Assembly (NCBI RefSeq): GCF_023703085.1
Contig: NZ_JAMQJY010000001.1
Span: forward strand, 496,001-560,000
Origin: Alkalicoccobacillus plakortidis
GTDB taxonomy: Bacteria > Bacillota > Bacilli > Bacillales > Bacillaceae_D
Length of the DNA stretch: 64,000 nt
Direction: 5' to 3'
The notes below the pieces were generated by a model. That model had not been told where the DNA came from. It did not search any database and was given only the letters and a program-made list of their open reading frames with translations. This document shows positions 46,780 to 58,912 of this stretch, piece by piece; within the stretch, counting starts at the first letter, position 1; each line of letters opens with the position of its first letter. The position numbers were made by a program, and so were the translations under genes.

Positions 46780-48821
46780 TCAATTCGCCCGCTCCCAAAA
46801 CCGTCTCTCTGTCATTGCTTGGATAAAGTCGGATGCGAAGTTGGTTGATGTGTTCGCTGTGATCACACCTGGTTGGTCTTCTATTTCAAGTGGTTGAATA
46901 ATTGACTCTGCCTCGGTGGATATGCCGATTGGTTTGTAGTGCATATATTGTTCTCTGACAAAGCTTTGGATTCGTTCGATTTCGTATCGGTTGAGGTCTG
47001 TGCCTGCTGCGACATACACTCCGTCATATAAAAGTGGTGAAGACGTTAGATAACTTTCTTGAACGGTCCACTCTGCTCCATTTTCTGCTCGTACCGTTCC
47101 TTGATGTTCACTGATCAAAACTGGTTTTAATCCAGCCTCTTGAAACGCCTCTAGTATGGGCGCGACCGTATTTTCGTTGAAGCCGTCATTGATTAGGACA
47201 CCCACTGTTAGAGATTGTGGGGTGTTAATCGGATGCGCCATACTTAGTGCGTCCGATTTTTTGGTGACGGTTGATTCGGTTGTATCTGGGCCACCCACTC
47301 CTACTTGCACTGCTACTACTTCGGCAAGTTCTGTACTAATCGAACCTATCATGTTAATCACACGTTGACGAATGGACGTATCTTTTACTTTTCCTAACTC
47401 AAAGCTAAAGGCCTCTGCTACATGATCGCGTTCCCAGCTACTAAGGCTGTTCCAAAACAGCCTTGCCTGTGAGAAGTGGTCGTTAAAGCTTTCTGCTGTT
47501 TTCCGTGTTTTTCTGCCTTCTACTGTAGATGGATACGTTGAAAATCCTCCTTGTGAGGCTGGTACGGTGTAGGGTGTGTTATTCGCTAATGCATTTTTGT
47601 GGTACGCAACCTTCCCAGTATCAATAATATATCGTGACTTACCATCTCTTTGGTTATTATGAAAAGGACAGACTGGTAGATTAATGGGTAGCTGTTGAAA
47701 GTTCACGCCTAATCTGCCCATTTGCGTGTCTAAATAAGAAAACAAGCGACCTTGTAACAAGGGATCATTTGAAAAATCGATACCAGGAACGATGTTTCCA
47801 GGATGTAACGCAATTTGCTCTGTTTCAGCAAATACATTTTCTACATTCCGATTTAAGGTCATTTTTCCAATACGTCTGACAGGAATATCTTCTTCTGGCC
47901 AAAGCTTTGTCGCATCTAAAATGTCAAAGCCAAGTGAGAACTCATCCTGCTCATTAAGTACCTGAATACCTAGCTCGTATTCAACGACACCGCCATCGTT
48001 GATTGTATTCCATAAATCTCTGCGGTGAAAATCAGGATCAATGCCTCCTAATTTATGAGACTCATCCCACACAAATGAATGCACGCCAAGTAGTGGCTTC
48101 CAGTGAAATTTCACAAATGAGGATTTGCCTTCTTTATTTACTAAACGAAATGTATGAACACCAAAGCCTTCCATCATACGAAAGCTTCGTGGGATTGTTC
48201 GATCAGACATGATCCACATCATCATTGCTGCAGATTCCTGATTACTTGAGATAAAATCCCAAAACGTATCATGAGCAGTTGCTCCTTGAGGAATCTCGTT
48301 ATGTGGCTCTGGCTTTACGGCATGAATGAGGTCGGGAAATTTCATACTATCTTGAATAAAGAAGATCGGAATATTATTTCCTACTAAATCAAAGTTACCT
48401 TCGTCCGTATAGAATTTTGTTGCAAATCCTCTCACATCGCGATTGGTATCATTTGCTCCTTTTGAACAGCTACTTCAGAAAATCGAACAAATACGGGGGT
48501 TTCAACAGAAGGGTCCTGTAAAAATTGTGCGCGTGTTAAAGCAGCCTGCGATTCATATACCTTAAAAATACCGTGTGCGCCATAACCCCTCGCATGCACA
48601 ACTCGTTCTGGAATCCGTTCATGATCAAAGTGCATTAACTTCTCACGAAACCAAAAATCCTCGATTAATGTTGGGCCACGCTCACCTGCTTTTAATGACT
48701 CTTCATCATTTGAAACGTTTACCCCTTCATTTGTTGTCATCTCTTTACCTTCATTTTCACGTTCAAACGCTTGTAGCTGCTCCACTTTTTTGTTCTCATC
48801 TTGCCTATCGTTTTTCCCCAT
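46780..48821 (-). pseudogene. Large-subunit monofunctional catalase, KatE type (frameshifted)
   Basis: Heme catalase (2 H2O2 to O2 and water) of the large-subunit clade with a C-terminal class I glutamine amidotransferase-like domain (about 540-680, GVLINDGFNENT and YDGVYVAAGTD). Active-site blocks: [11 protein letters not shown] (His), FDLVGNNIPIFF (Asn), RLFSYLDTQ (heme Tyr). ATG at 48821 follows GGAGGT. One G is missing at about 48467: GTAGCTGTTC should be GTAGCTGGTTC, giving [17 protein letters not shown]. Length about 680 is normal. Confidence 0.92.
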
Positions 48822-48881
48822 CACATGTACACCTCCAGTACATATCTATTAGATAAATGCCTGGAGTATGAAAATGTATGC

Positions 48882-48968
48882 TTAAAATGCAAAAGCTGTA
48901 GCAAACATTCCTATAACAACTAAAAACCCTGCAAGTGTCAGCCACTTTTCTTCCTTTGTTGTGTTCAT
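48882..48968 (-). CDS. 28-residue single-helix membrane peptide
   Basis: MNTTKEEKWLTL followed by one hydrophobic helix ending AFAF. ATG at 48968 with GGGG 8 nt upstream. Short single-helix peptides of this type are common in Bacillaceae and usually unannotated. Evidence is ORF shape only. Confidence 0.45.
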   Translation of the reverse strand: MNTTKEEKWLTLAGFLVVIGMFATAFAF

Positions 48969-49098
48969 TTTAACTACCCCTTGTCCCATTGTTTTTACCA
49001 AGGTACGTCAAGGAAACAAAAAGTAGAACTAAAATAGGATAAAATTAAACGTGATGGTAAAAATAATAGCAGACACTACATAACTATTGGAGGGTGCC

Positions 49099-49284
49099 AT
49101 GGATTGGTTTCGGATGCTGCAGCATGCTTGTTCGATAATGGCTTTTGTTTGTTTGATTTTGATTTATGTGAAGATGGCACGGGAATCAAGAAAAAAAGTG
49201 CACACAAAAAAGGTAGCTAGATTAGCTACCTTTTTTGTGTGGTTTCTTATGATTGTAATGCTTTTTCAATGCTTTCTTGAGTAA
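49099..49284 (+). CDS. Small membrane protein whose 3' part reads through a terminator
   Basis: ATG at 49099 after TTGGAGGG. One transmembrane helix (about 8-26) and a basic tail ESRKK. As sequenced the frame continues through the palindromic terminator at 49200-49241 and into the 3' end of ytxJ, which is unlikely. One more A in the A7 run at about 49190 would stop the protein at a TAG inside the terminator stem (about 40 residues). The true end is therefore probably near 49222. Confidence 0.5.
   Translation: MDWFRMLQHACSIMAFVCLILIYVKMARESRKKVHTKKVARLATFFVWFLMIVMLFQCFLE
49200..49241. terminator. Bidirectional terminator, small membrane protein / ytxJ
   Basis: A near-perfect palindrome: CACACAAAAAAGGTAGCTA - GAT - TAGCTACCTTTTTTGTGTG, with 19-bp arms and A/T runs built in. 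Confidence 0.88.
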
Positions 49285-49594
49285 TATTCCAGTGTGATTC
49301 TGTCCACTTTACTTCGCCATTTTGAAGCAAGAAAATTTGCGGTGATTTGTGTACAACATCCAAATCCTCAGCAATTTGATTTGAAACGGGACGTGATTCA
49401 ATTACTTTTACGTAAGCAGTAGTCAGCTCCTGCCCTTGGTCCGTTTCGATGAATGCATTAAACTGTTTATAAGCATCTGCACTGATTGGGCAAGACGTGC
49501 TGTGTTTAAACACTAAAACGGGTTTATCTGATGATGCTTGTTCCTGTACTTTTTTCCAATCTTGTTCAGTAGTTAGTTCGTGTAGGTTTGTCAT
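49247..49594 (-). CDS. ytxJ: Bacillithiol system redox protein YtxJ
   Basis: Thioredoxin-fold protein of 115 residues with the monothiol active site STSCPIS near residue 34, typical of YtxJ (DUF2847), a monothiol bacilliredoxin that removes bacillithiol from modified proteins. Start ATG after AGGAGG. Functionally linked to bshB2 at 40.3 kb. Confidence 0.9.
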   Translation of the reverse strand: MTNLHELTTEQDWKKVQEQASSDKPVLVFKHSTSCPISADAYKQFNAFIETDQGQELTTAYVKVIESRPVSNQIAEDLDVVHKSPQIFLLQNGEVKWTESHWNITQESIEKALQS

Positions 49595-49662
49595 TAAAAT
49601 CGCCTCCTAGTTCATGTATGGTGACTATATCGCTTTTTGCTCTAAGAATCAAAGAATTGATA

Positions 49663-50505
49663 TCAGTCAGTATAATACATTAAAGCAATTGCGCCAGGAC
49701 CCGTATGTGTACTAATGATTGGAGATGTAATATTTATCGCATATGGGAAGTTTCCTGCAATCGCTTTTAAAGAGTCTAGTAATCGATTGGCTAATCCCTC
49801 GGCTTCAATATGACTAATACTTACTTTTTTAATTACTTTTCCTTTTGTTGCATGTGCAAAACCTTCCGTTAGATAATCGATGACCTGTTTATGAGTACGC
49901 ATATTTTTTATAGGTGTATATTCGCCATTATCAAGAGAAGCAAGCGGCTTCACTTTTAGCAACGAACCAAGTAATGCTTTTCCTTTGCCAATTCGTCCAC
50001 CTTTAACAAGGTACTCAAGTGTGTCCACCATAATATATAAATGAGATTGATCTCGTACATTCTGTAATTGTGTAAGAATAGCCCCCATTGGTTTTTCCTC
50101 AATCGCCATCTGCGCAGCCTCTTCTACTTGAAAGGCAAGAGCTCCAGAGATAAAAGCGGAATCAATAACCATCACATTAGCCTTTGATTGCTCAGCTGCA
50201 AGTTCTGCCGAGCGATAGGTTCCACTCATTTTTTCAGTCATATGAATGGATAAGATTTCAACTCCAGGATAGTCCGATTCAATTTGATCATAAACATCTA
50301 AAAAAGAACCGACAGACGGTTGAGAGCTCTTAGGTAGATCGTTTGAAATAGCTAAAAGATCAACAAATTCCTTTGGACTTAGATCGACTCCATCTAAATA
50401 GCTTTCACCATTTGCTTGAATCGTTAAAGGTACAACGTATATATCTAGCTTTTTCAAGATTTCCTTTGGTAAATCGCACGTTGAATCGGTTACAATTTTG
50501 ATCAT
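49663..50505 (-). CDS. DegV family fatty-acid-binding protein
   Basis: About 280 residues. Start ATG at 50505 (AGGGAG upstream). DegV signature IVTDSTCDLP at the N-terminus, SSQPSVGSF, THTGPGAIAL at the C-terminus. DegV/FakB proteins bind fatty acids and present them to the kinase FakA. Single-gene unit downstream of recQ. Confidence 0.92.
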   Translation of the reverse strand: MIKIVTDSTCDLPKEILKKLDIYVVPLTIQANGESYLDGVDLSPKEFVDLLAISNDLPKSSQPSVGSFLDVYDQIESDYPGVEILSIHMTEKMSGTYRSAELAAEQSKANVMVIDSAFISGALAFQVEEAAQMAIEEKPMGAILTQLQNVRDQSHLYIMVDTLEYLVKGGRIGKGKALLGSLLKVKPLASLDNGEYTPIKNMRTHKQVIDYLTEGFAHATKGKVIKKVSISHIEAEGLANRLLDSLKAIAGNFPYAINITSPIISTHTGPGAIALMYYTD

Positions 50506-50539
50506 CAATATTCTCCCTTGGATTAAAAAAGACATTCAA

Positions 50540-50592
50540 AAGCCTGAATATCAGGCAGATCATACTGCAAGGCTGACACTCAGGCTTTAATA
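50540..50592 (-). terminator. Terminator of recQ, with a long loop
   Basis: On the minus strand AAAGCCTGA and TCAGGCTTTT pair around about 33 nt that include smaller complementary segments; T6 follows. It sits between recQ and degV. Confidence 0.65.
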
Positions 50593-50647
50593 AGTATAAC
50601 ATCTCATTACCTAGTACTAAAGTAAAACAATTGACAAAACAATGAAT

Positions 50648-52765
50648 TTATTTTCCGATGACAAAACGGATTTCATCATATGAGTACTCTTCTGGTAACT
50701 CTTCTTTAATAGGTCGGAGAAATTCAGACCCAACACGTTCAGCTGTTTTTAAGATCGTTTCTCGTTTTTCAGGTGAGACCAGTTCAGCCAATTTTAATTC
50801 AGTTCCTTCTGACTCCGCACGAATCAAATGATTAATAATCGTACGCTCTGACAATTGACGCTCTTGTGCAAGGTCTTGAATCGTTGCACCATTTAAAAAC
50901 AGTTGGGCTGTTTCTAGATGATTTCCTTTTGATGTTGTAGGTTTTGAGCTTGGTGGTTTTATCGAAATATCAATGTCTGGTTTCTTCTCCTTAAATTGTT
51001 CCAGTACTTCAATAAAGGCAGCACCATATTTCGTTTTCTTTTGTTCACCAACTCCACTGATCGCTCCGAATTCATCCTCAGTTACAGGTATATATTTGCT
51101 CATTTCCTTCAGTGTCTTATCCGAGAATACCAAATATGGCGGAACACCAGCCTCTGTAGAAAGTTCCTTACGCAATTCTCGCAGCTTAGAAAAAACTTCA
51201 TCCTGTTCTTCTGGTTCCTCTACCTCTGGTGCCATACGCCTCATAACTTGCTCTTGTCCCATTAAGACTCGGATCGCTGATTCTGTCAGCTCCAAAGTAG
51301 GAAATTCCGTGTTTGTTCGTTGCAAGTACTCTTCTGCCACCAAATAATCTATAAAGGCTTGAACAGATTTTAATGTTTGTTTACTCATTAAGCCATATGT
51401 AGGCAGCTGATCAAGACCAAATTGCTTAATTTTTTGATTGTTTGAACCTGTTAAGATTTGAGCAATCATCATTTTTCCAAAGCGTTCCCGTGTACGTTTA
51501 ACACACGAAAACACCATTTGTGCGTCCTTTGAATAATCTTGTTTTTCTCCTTCTTGCAAACAATTGCTACATCGGCCACAGGACTCACTGGATTCTTCTC
51601 CAAAATAACGCAGGATCGTCAACTGTAAACAACTCTCTGTGTGGCAATAGGAGATCATTTTTTGTAGCTTAAAAAATTCATTCTGTTTGTACTCTTCATT
51701 CGCTTCTGACTGCTCAATGAAAAATTGCTGCGTCCTGATATCTTGTCCACCAAACAGCAATATACATTCGCCCTTCTCTCCATCACGACCAGCACGACCT
51801 GCTTCCTGATAATAAGCTTCTATATTTTTGGGGAGATTATAATGCAAGACATAACGAACGTTTGATTTGTTAATGCCCATTCCAAATGCATTTGTTGCAA
51901 TCATAATTTCAATACGGTCGTATAAAAAATCCTCCTGGTTGGATGCTCGTTCTATATCACTCATTCCGCCATGATAGATTCCTGATTTATAGTTTTTCTT
52001 TTGTAAATATGTGGATAGTTGCTCTGCTTCTTTTCGTGTTGATACGTAAATAATGCCCGCCTGCCCTTGGTGTCGCTCAACATAACGTGACACATAAGCT
52101 CGCTTATCCACACCTTTTACCACTTGGAAATGTAGATTTGGGCGCGCAAATCCAGTCACAACCGTTTGATCATCATGAATGGATAGATGCTGCTGTAAAT
52201 CCTTTTGTACTTCTTTAGTTGCCGTTGCTGTTAGTGCTAACACAACAGGACGATTAGAAAGACCACTTAACCACGACGGTATCTTCATATAGCTTGGTCT
52301 AAAATCATGTCCCCACTGTGACATACAGTGTGCTTCATCAATTGCTACCATTGAAATGTCGATGGATGCAAGCAACCTTTGAAACAACGGGTTTTCTAAT
52401 CGCTCTGGAGCCACATAAACAAGCTTGTATTGTCCATTCCGAGTCCCATGTAGTCTCTCTTGCTCCTCTTGATTAGAAAGGGTGCTATTAATATAGGTTG
52501 AGTGAATGCCAACCTCCGTTAAAGCATCTACTTGATCCTTCATCAAAGAAATTAATGGGGAAATAACCACGGCTGTCCCTTCTAGCATCATAGCTGGAAT
52601 TTGGTAGCAGATCGATTTCCCCCCACCAGTAGGCATAATGGCGAGCGAGTCATACCCTATGAGAACTTGATTAATAACTTTTTGCTGCCCTGGTCGAAAT
52701 GTATCGTAACCAAACGTTTGCTCAAGCAATCTACGGGCACCTTCTTCGGTATATGGTGATGACAA
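50648..52765 (-). CDS. recQ: ATP-dependent DNA helicase RecQ
   Basis: 3'-5' helicase for recombination and replication-fork repair, about 705 residues. Walker [13 protein letters not shown] box in [14 protein letters not shown], Cys4 zinc site (CHTESC, CGRCSNC), RQC winged helix, HRDC (about 520-590) and a C-terminal HTH tail ([14 protein letters not shown]). TTG at 52765, 9 nt after AAGGGG, is chosen; an earlier ATG at 52822 has no good ribosome site. Confidence 0.95.
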   Translation of the reverse strand: MSSPYTEEGARRLLEQTFGYDTFRPGQQKVINQVLIGYDSLAIMPTGGGKSICYQIPAMMLEGTAVVISPLISLMKDQVDALTEVGIHSTYINSTLSNQEEQERLHGTRNGQYKLVYVAPERLENPLFQRLLASIDISMVAIDEAHCMSQWGHDFRPSYMKIPSWLSGLSNRPVVLALTATATKEVQKDLQQHLSIHDDQTVVTGFARPNLHFQVVKGVDKRAYVSRYVERHQGQAGIIYVSTRKEAEQLSTYLQKKNYKSGIYHGGMSDIERASNQEDFLYDRIEIMIATNAFGMGINKSNVRYVLHYNLPKNIEAYYQEAGRAGRDGEKGECILLFGGQDIRTQQFFIEQSEANEEYKQNEFFKLQKMISYCHTESCLQLTILRYFGEESSESCGRCSNCLQEGEKQDYSKDAQMVFSCVKRTRERFGKMMIAQILTGSNNQKIKQFGLDQLPTYGLMSKQTLKSVQAFIDYLVAEEYLQRTNTEFPTLELTESAIRVLMGQEQVMRRMAPEVEEPEEQDEVFSKLRELRKELSTEAGVPPYLVFSDKTLKEMSKYIPVTEDEFGAISGVGEQKKTKYGAAFIEVLEQFKEKKPDIDISIKPPSSKPTTSKGNHLETAQLFLNGATIQDLAQERQLSERTIINHLIRAESEGTELKLAELVSPEKRETILKTAERVGSEFLRPIKEELPEEYSYDEIRFVIGK

Positions 52766-52825
52766 AAGTAGAAGCCCCCTTTTCTTTATTTTCATATTAG
52801 AACAAACGTTCGCAAAAATCAAACA

Positions 52826-53907
52826 TTATTCTAACTCAACTTCTAACAGTTTATCATCTGTGTCATCCGGATTTCCACGGCCATCTGTATTATTCGTTAA
52901 AATATATAGCTTATTATCATCTGCTAATACATCTCGGATGCGACCATAGTCTTCTACAAAAGCCTCCAATTGCTCCGAATCAGGATCAAAATGATAGACC
53001 GCCTCTCCTCGAAGGCCTGCCATATACAGCACATCCTCATGTGCCGTTAATCCTGAAGGTGCCCACGTATTATCACCAGAGTGAATAACTGGTGCAACTG
53101 TATCATCTGAGGTTTCATCACCTTCGTAATCCGGCCAACCGTAATTCTCTCCTGGTTCAATTAAATTAATTTCATCTAATGCCGTTTGACCATGTTCTGA
53201 ACTATACATCGTACCATCTTCTAGCCATGCAAGTCCCTGTGGGTTACGGTGTCCATACGACCATACATACGAATCTTCCATTGGCATATCATCTGCAAAT
53301 GTGCCATCTAGATTCATTTTTAAGATCTTACCTGCTAAATTTTCAACGTCTTGAGACGACTGCGGCTCCTCAGCATCACCGGTTGTCACATACAATTCAT
53401 CTTCAAATATTGCTAACCTTCCCCCATTATGTGTTGGAGCACCAGGGATTCCAAGCAAGAAGTTCTTCTTCTTCAATCCAACTATCTCCTTCTCTGACTA
53501 CCTGGATGACTCGATTTAAAAGTCCTTCGCTTGTTTCATAAGTATGATAGATAAATGCCTGTTGGTTATTCTCAAAATCAGGATGAAGTATAAACCCTAA
53601 TAAACCAGATTCACCTTGTTGCACAGTAGTTTCATTCATTTCTAAAGTCTGATCCGTGACTTCTCCGTCTTCAATGGCTAGTATTCCACCATCCCGTTCT
53701 GTAATTAACCATTCATTGTTATTTCGTTGCATGGACCACGGTGACTGTAAGGATTCTGCAATTATATTGATCTCGCCTTCTACTTCTTCTCCGTTCGTTG
53801 TACCATTTTCTCCATTATCTACTGAACCATTGTTTTCTTCAGTTGATTCCATTCCGCAAGCTGAGAGCAATCCAAGCCGTTAGTCCAAACATCATTATTC
53901 TCTTCAT
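52826..53907 (-). pseudogene. PQQ-type soluble aldose sugar dehydrogenase, lipoprotein (two frameshifts)
   Basis: Six-bladed propeller of the GSDH/YliI family, which oxidises sugars with a quinone cofactor outside the membrane. ATG at 53907 after AGGAGGGG starts a lipoprotein signal MKRIMMFGLTAGLLSAC. Two frame breaks are needed: an extra base at 53874-53875 (just before the lipobox) and another at 53453-53454 (LLAGIPGAPTHNGGRL). Both are CCAAGC for CCAGC. Family blocks: PWSMQ, GLLGFILHPDF, THNGGRLAIF, YGHRNPQGLAW, EHGQTALDEINLI, NYGWP. Cofactor and sugar are inferred. Confidence 0.87.
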
Positions 53908-54024
53908 AAAGATCCCCTCCTGTTCTGCCTATTACCTTCAAACGTTCGTTATAAACCGAATTCTTTTTAATTCACTTGACTTAAAAGCTCTTTTGCCGTT
54001 TACATCAGACTTTTTAGATTGTAG

Positions 54025-55687
<1,663 letters not shown>

Positions 55688-55696
55688 TCTATTTAT

Positions 55697-55740
55697 GAGA
55701 ACAGCAGACCCTATTGAATAGGATCTGCTGTTCTTTTTTA
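55697..55740. terminator. Terminator between the ABC-F gene and the sugar ABC operon
   Basis: GAACAGCAGA/TCTGCTGTTC plus inner CCTATT/AATAGG gives a stem of about 16 bp, followed by T6. Confidence 0.88.
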
Positions 55741-56569
55741 TTCCTTCACTGCCCCTTCTGCTACTCCCGCCATAAACTGACGACTGAAGATAATAAAGAG
55801 AATGATAAGTGGTATTGTGGCCATCAAGGTTCCAGCCATGATCATCGCATAATCTGTGTCGTATACTCCATTTAGCTGAGCAAGCATGACCTGTAACGTA
55901 TACTTCTCAGGGCTATTAATAGCAACTAATGGCCAGAGGTAATCGTTCCAGACATTGATGAAAGTAAAAATACCTAAAAAGGTCAGTGCCGGTCTTAATG
56001 TTGGCAGGGCAACATTCCAATACAACCGGAACATACCGCACCCGTCTAATCGACCAGCATCCAATAAGTCATTAGGAACAGATTCCTGACAGAATTGCCT
56101 GATCCAGAAGATCCCAAAAGCACTTGCCAAGCTAGGAATAATTAGCGCCTTATACGAATCCACCCAAGCCGAACTCGGCAATAAGTAAAAAGGATGGAAC
56201 AAAACTCATTTGCGCTGGGATCATCATTGTTAAGAGTAAAGCTATAAACAACAAGTTTTTTCCCGGGAATTCAAACTTAGCAAATGTAAATCCTGCTAAT
56301 GAACAAAAGAACAATACACCAACAGAGGTTACAACGGATACAAAAACAGTGTTACCTAAAGCTTGGAAAAAATTTATGGTCGTTAATACATCTGTTATAT
56401 TGGTCCAAAGCTCTGCTCCAAAGGTAAGTCGAGGTGGGAATTTGAGAATTTCACTCGTTGTGTTAGTTGCCATAACTATCAACCAATAAAATGGAAAGAT
56501 AGAGATAAACACACCTACTAAAAGAATGAAGTGAACAAATAGCTTCATATACCATCTGTCATTTGTCAT
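55738..56569 (-). pseudogene. Carbohydrate ABC transporter permease, MalG type (frameshifted)
   Basis: Second membrane subunit of the sugar importer, about 277 residues joined, six transmembrane segments. EAA loop: DAGRLDGCGMFRLYWNVALP. One extra base at 56166-56167 (CCAAGC for CCAGC) interrupts AEFGWVDSYKALIIP. Last gene of the binding protein-permease-permease operon; no ATPase is encoded, so a shared MsmX-type ATPase probably serves it, as for many Bacillus sugar importers. Confidence 0.9.
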
Positions 56570-56596
56570 TTTAAAAACCCTCCTTTTTATCAGACC

Positions 56597-57529
56597 TTAA
56601 GCTCGTTGTACAATCTTCCAATTAATCAAAGAAAATATACCTATAATCAAAAACATCATCCAAGAAACAGCAGAAGCATATCCAAAATTACTATTTATAA
56701 ACCCTTCATTATACATATACAAGGTCATTGTCATCCCTGCACCGCCTACTCCACCAGAGACACCTAGTAGCACTTCAGGTTCAGTGAAGATCTGCATAGA
56801 ACCAATGGTTGTCATTATCACAGTGAACAGGATGATAGGTCGTAGCAATGGAATTGTAATCCGAAAAAATATCTGCATTTTATTTGCTCCATCTATAACA
56901 GCAGCCTCATATAATGACTTTGGTATACTCTGTAAGCCCGCAAGATAGATGATCGCATTATACCCAACAAATCTCCAAACAACCATTGACGCAATAACCA
57001 CCTTGATTAAGAAAGAGGAGTTCATCCATTCTAGAGAGCTTATTCCTACCAAAGAAAGAACATAGTTTAGCAATCCGTATTGATTACTGAATATCGTCTC
57101 GAAGATAATCGCAACGGCAACAATGGATGTGACGTTTGTAATAAAGAACATCGTGCGATAGCTACCACGCATTCGTAAATTCGGTAAATTCAACAAAAAT
57201 GCGATTACTAATGCAAAGAATAACATGGGAACACTAGAGAGAAACCATATAGCAAATGTATTACCAACTGATTTCCAAAATACAGGTTCTGTCAGAAGAT
57301 ATTGAAATTGAGAAAGCCCAACGAAGGTCATCTCTCCTAGACCAGACCAACTATGAAAGGAAAGATAGAGCGAGAATAAAATCGGAAATAATCCAAATAT
57401 CAAAAACAAAATGAAAAATGGTGAAATAAATAAATATAGTATTTTATTCTTCCAAATTTCACTCCATAATGATGGCTTACTCATGATTTCGACTGATTGA
57501 TTTTTAGTGTTTGGAATCGTTTTACTCAT
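56597..57529 (-). CDS. Carbohydrate ABC transporter permease, MalF type
   Basis: First membrane subunit, 310 residues, six transmembrane segments. N-terminal LYLFISPFFILFLIFGLFP; EAA loop EAAVIDGANKMQIFFRITIP. It lies 13 nt after the binding-protein gene. Confidence 0.93.
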   Translation of the reverse strand: MSKTIPNTKNQSVEIMSKPSLWSEIWKNKILYLFISPFFILFLIFGLFPILFSLYLSFHSWSGLGEMTFVGLSQFQYLLTEPVFWKSVGNTFAIWFLSSVPMLFFALVIAFLLNLPNLRMRGSYRTMFFITNVTSIVAVAIIFETIFSNQYGLLNYVLSLVGISSLEWMNSSFLIKVVIASMVVWRFVGYNAIIYLAGLQSIPKSLYEAAVIDGANKMQIFFRITIPLLRPIILFTVIMTTIGSMQIFTEPEVLLGVSGGVGGAGMTMTLYMYNEGFINSNFGYASAVSWMMFLIIGIFSLINWKIVQRA

Positions 57530-57542
57530 CTTCTATTCCCCC

Positions 57543-58790
57543 CTATTCATTTGATTGTCTAGAAAGCTCTCTACTTATTTTGGTTTGGACATCATTCCAA
57601 GCTGCTTCAGGATCTTTGTTCCCTCTCTCAACTAAAGTTAATTCATCTTCAAAGAACGTTCTAATTGGTCCGTACAAATTACCGTAGTAAGTAATCGGGA
57701 CGTTTTTTGCGGCTTCTGCATACACATCCATAACTACTTGATCTCCAAAGAAGGGATCTGACTGAGCTAAATCTTCAGATTCAATCGTTTCGATGGTAGA
57801 AGGAAAAAGCTCAACACCTAAATAATTATCTTTTTGAGCTTCTTTCGATACAAGCGCCTTTGTAATCTCAACCGCGACATCCTTATGTTCAGAAGAATCC
57901 AGCACACCTAAGAACGATCCCCCATTATTTCCAGCACCACCTGGAGCTGCTGTGATCCGCCATTCTCCTGCTGTATCAGGTGCTGCATCCTTCAAGACGT
58001 TGGCTTCCCATACTGCTCCTATAAAAGAAGCAATAGAGCCATTATTAAGTGCAGCATTTCTTTCTCCATCAGCAATCCGTGGAGTCAAATGCAATTCATT
58101 AACCTGCATTGCGGAGTCCCATGCATCTCGCACCGCTCCGCCATCACCAATATATTCTTCCTCTGTCGTAAAGTACTTATCTGCTTGTTGTTCTATATTT
58201 TGTAAATACGTTCGTTGTAAATTATCGAACATATATACATCAGTTTGTTCTTTCATCTGAATACCAGCTTCAATATATTCATCCCACGTGCTAATCTGCT
58301 CAGCTACTTCTTCTGGTTCGGATGGAAGACCAGCAGCTTCAAACAAATCGGCTCGATAATAAAGAACGGTTGGTCCCGTATCAATAGGAAGAGCAATCAT
58401 GGTATCTGTTACTGGATCGATAGCCAAATTCCACTTCCAGTCTAGGTAGTCGTCTTTAATATCACTCATATCATAATCATTTAAATTTACAAATTTCTCC
58501 CCATATTGTAGATACTCAGATGCCCAATCATTCATCGCAACAATATCAGGTCCATTGCCTGCGATTAAAGCTGTATGAAGCTTCGTCTTATATTCTCCGC
58601 CTACTTTTTGTGCATTGATTTTATATCCCGGAAACTCATTCTCTACGTCTTTAATCATTTGATCATCCAACGCTCGATGCCAATACCATAGTGTAATCGT
58701 TGACTCGTCATCAGAACCAGTTGAAGTAGCACAACTAGATAAAAATAACCCAGCTGCAGTTAAAGATAATAGAATGCTAGACCGTTTCAT
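57543..58790 (-). CDS. Sugar ABC transporter substrate-binding lipoprotein
   Basis: Family 1 extracellular sugar-binding protein, 415 residues. Signal peptide with lipobox FLSSC (Cys19). ITLWYWHRALDDQM, IVAMNDWASEYL, ALPIDTGPTVLYYRADLFEAAG and PGGAGNNGGSFLGVLDSS are typical. The sugar is unknown. First gene of the operon; a cre-like site lies 21-34 nt before its start. Confidence 0.93.
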   Translation of the reverse strand: MKRSSILLSLTAAGLFLSSCATSTGSDDESTITLWYWHRALDDQMIKDVENEFPGYKINAQKVGGEYKTKLHTALIAGNGPDIVAMNDWASEYLQYGEKFVNLNDYDMSDIKDDYLDWKWNLAIDPVTDTMIALPIDTGPTVLYYRADLFEAAGLPSEPEEVAEQISTWDEYIEAGIQMKEQTDVYMFDNLQRTYLQNIEQQADKYFTTEEEYIGDGGAVRDAWDSAMQVNELHLTPRIADGERNAALNNGSIASFIGAVWEANVLKDAAPDTAGEWRITAAPGGAGNNGGSFLGVLDSSEHKDVAVEITKALVSKEAQKDNYLGVELFPSTIETIESEDLAQSDPFFGDQVVMDVYAEAAKNVPITYYGNLYGPIRTFFEDELTLVERGNKDPEAAWNDVQTKISRELSRQSNE

Positions 58791-58810
58791 CTTGATACCC
58801 CCTCGGTTTT

Positions 58811-58824
58811 TGATAGCGCTTTCA
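58811..58824. promoter_or_regulatory. CcpA cre-like site before the sugar ABC operon
   Basis: TGATAGCGCTTTCA differs from the cre consensus TGWAANCGNTNWCA at one position. It is 21 nt upstream of the binding-protein start, a position that would block transcription when a preferred sugar is present. Confidence 0.65.
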
Positions 58825-58874
58825 ATTAAGGTTTAAGTAAAAAGGTTGGACGTACAACTTATAATATATTAAAA

Positions 58875-58888
58875 TGAAATCGATTACA
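58875..58888. promoter_or_regulatory. Second CcpA cre-like site before the aldo/keto reductase
   Basis: TGAAATCGATTACA fits the cre consensus TGWAANCGNTNWCA at every position and lies 25 nt before the reductase start, between the divergent genes. A local LacI-type regulator could also use it. Confidence 0.65.
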
Positions 58889-58912
58889 ACAACTTGCGTA
58901 GGAGGCTTATTC

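Noticed and set aside
50540..50592. Riboswitch or T-box upstream of degV
   Set aside because: It has a stem, long loop and T run only; no T-box or known aptamer consensus. It fits as the recQ terminator.
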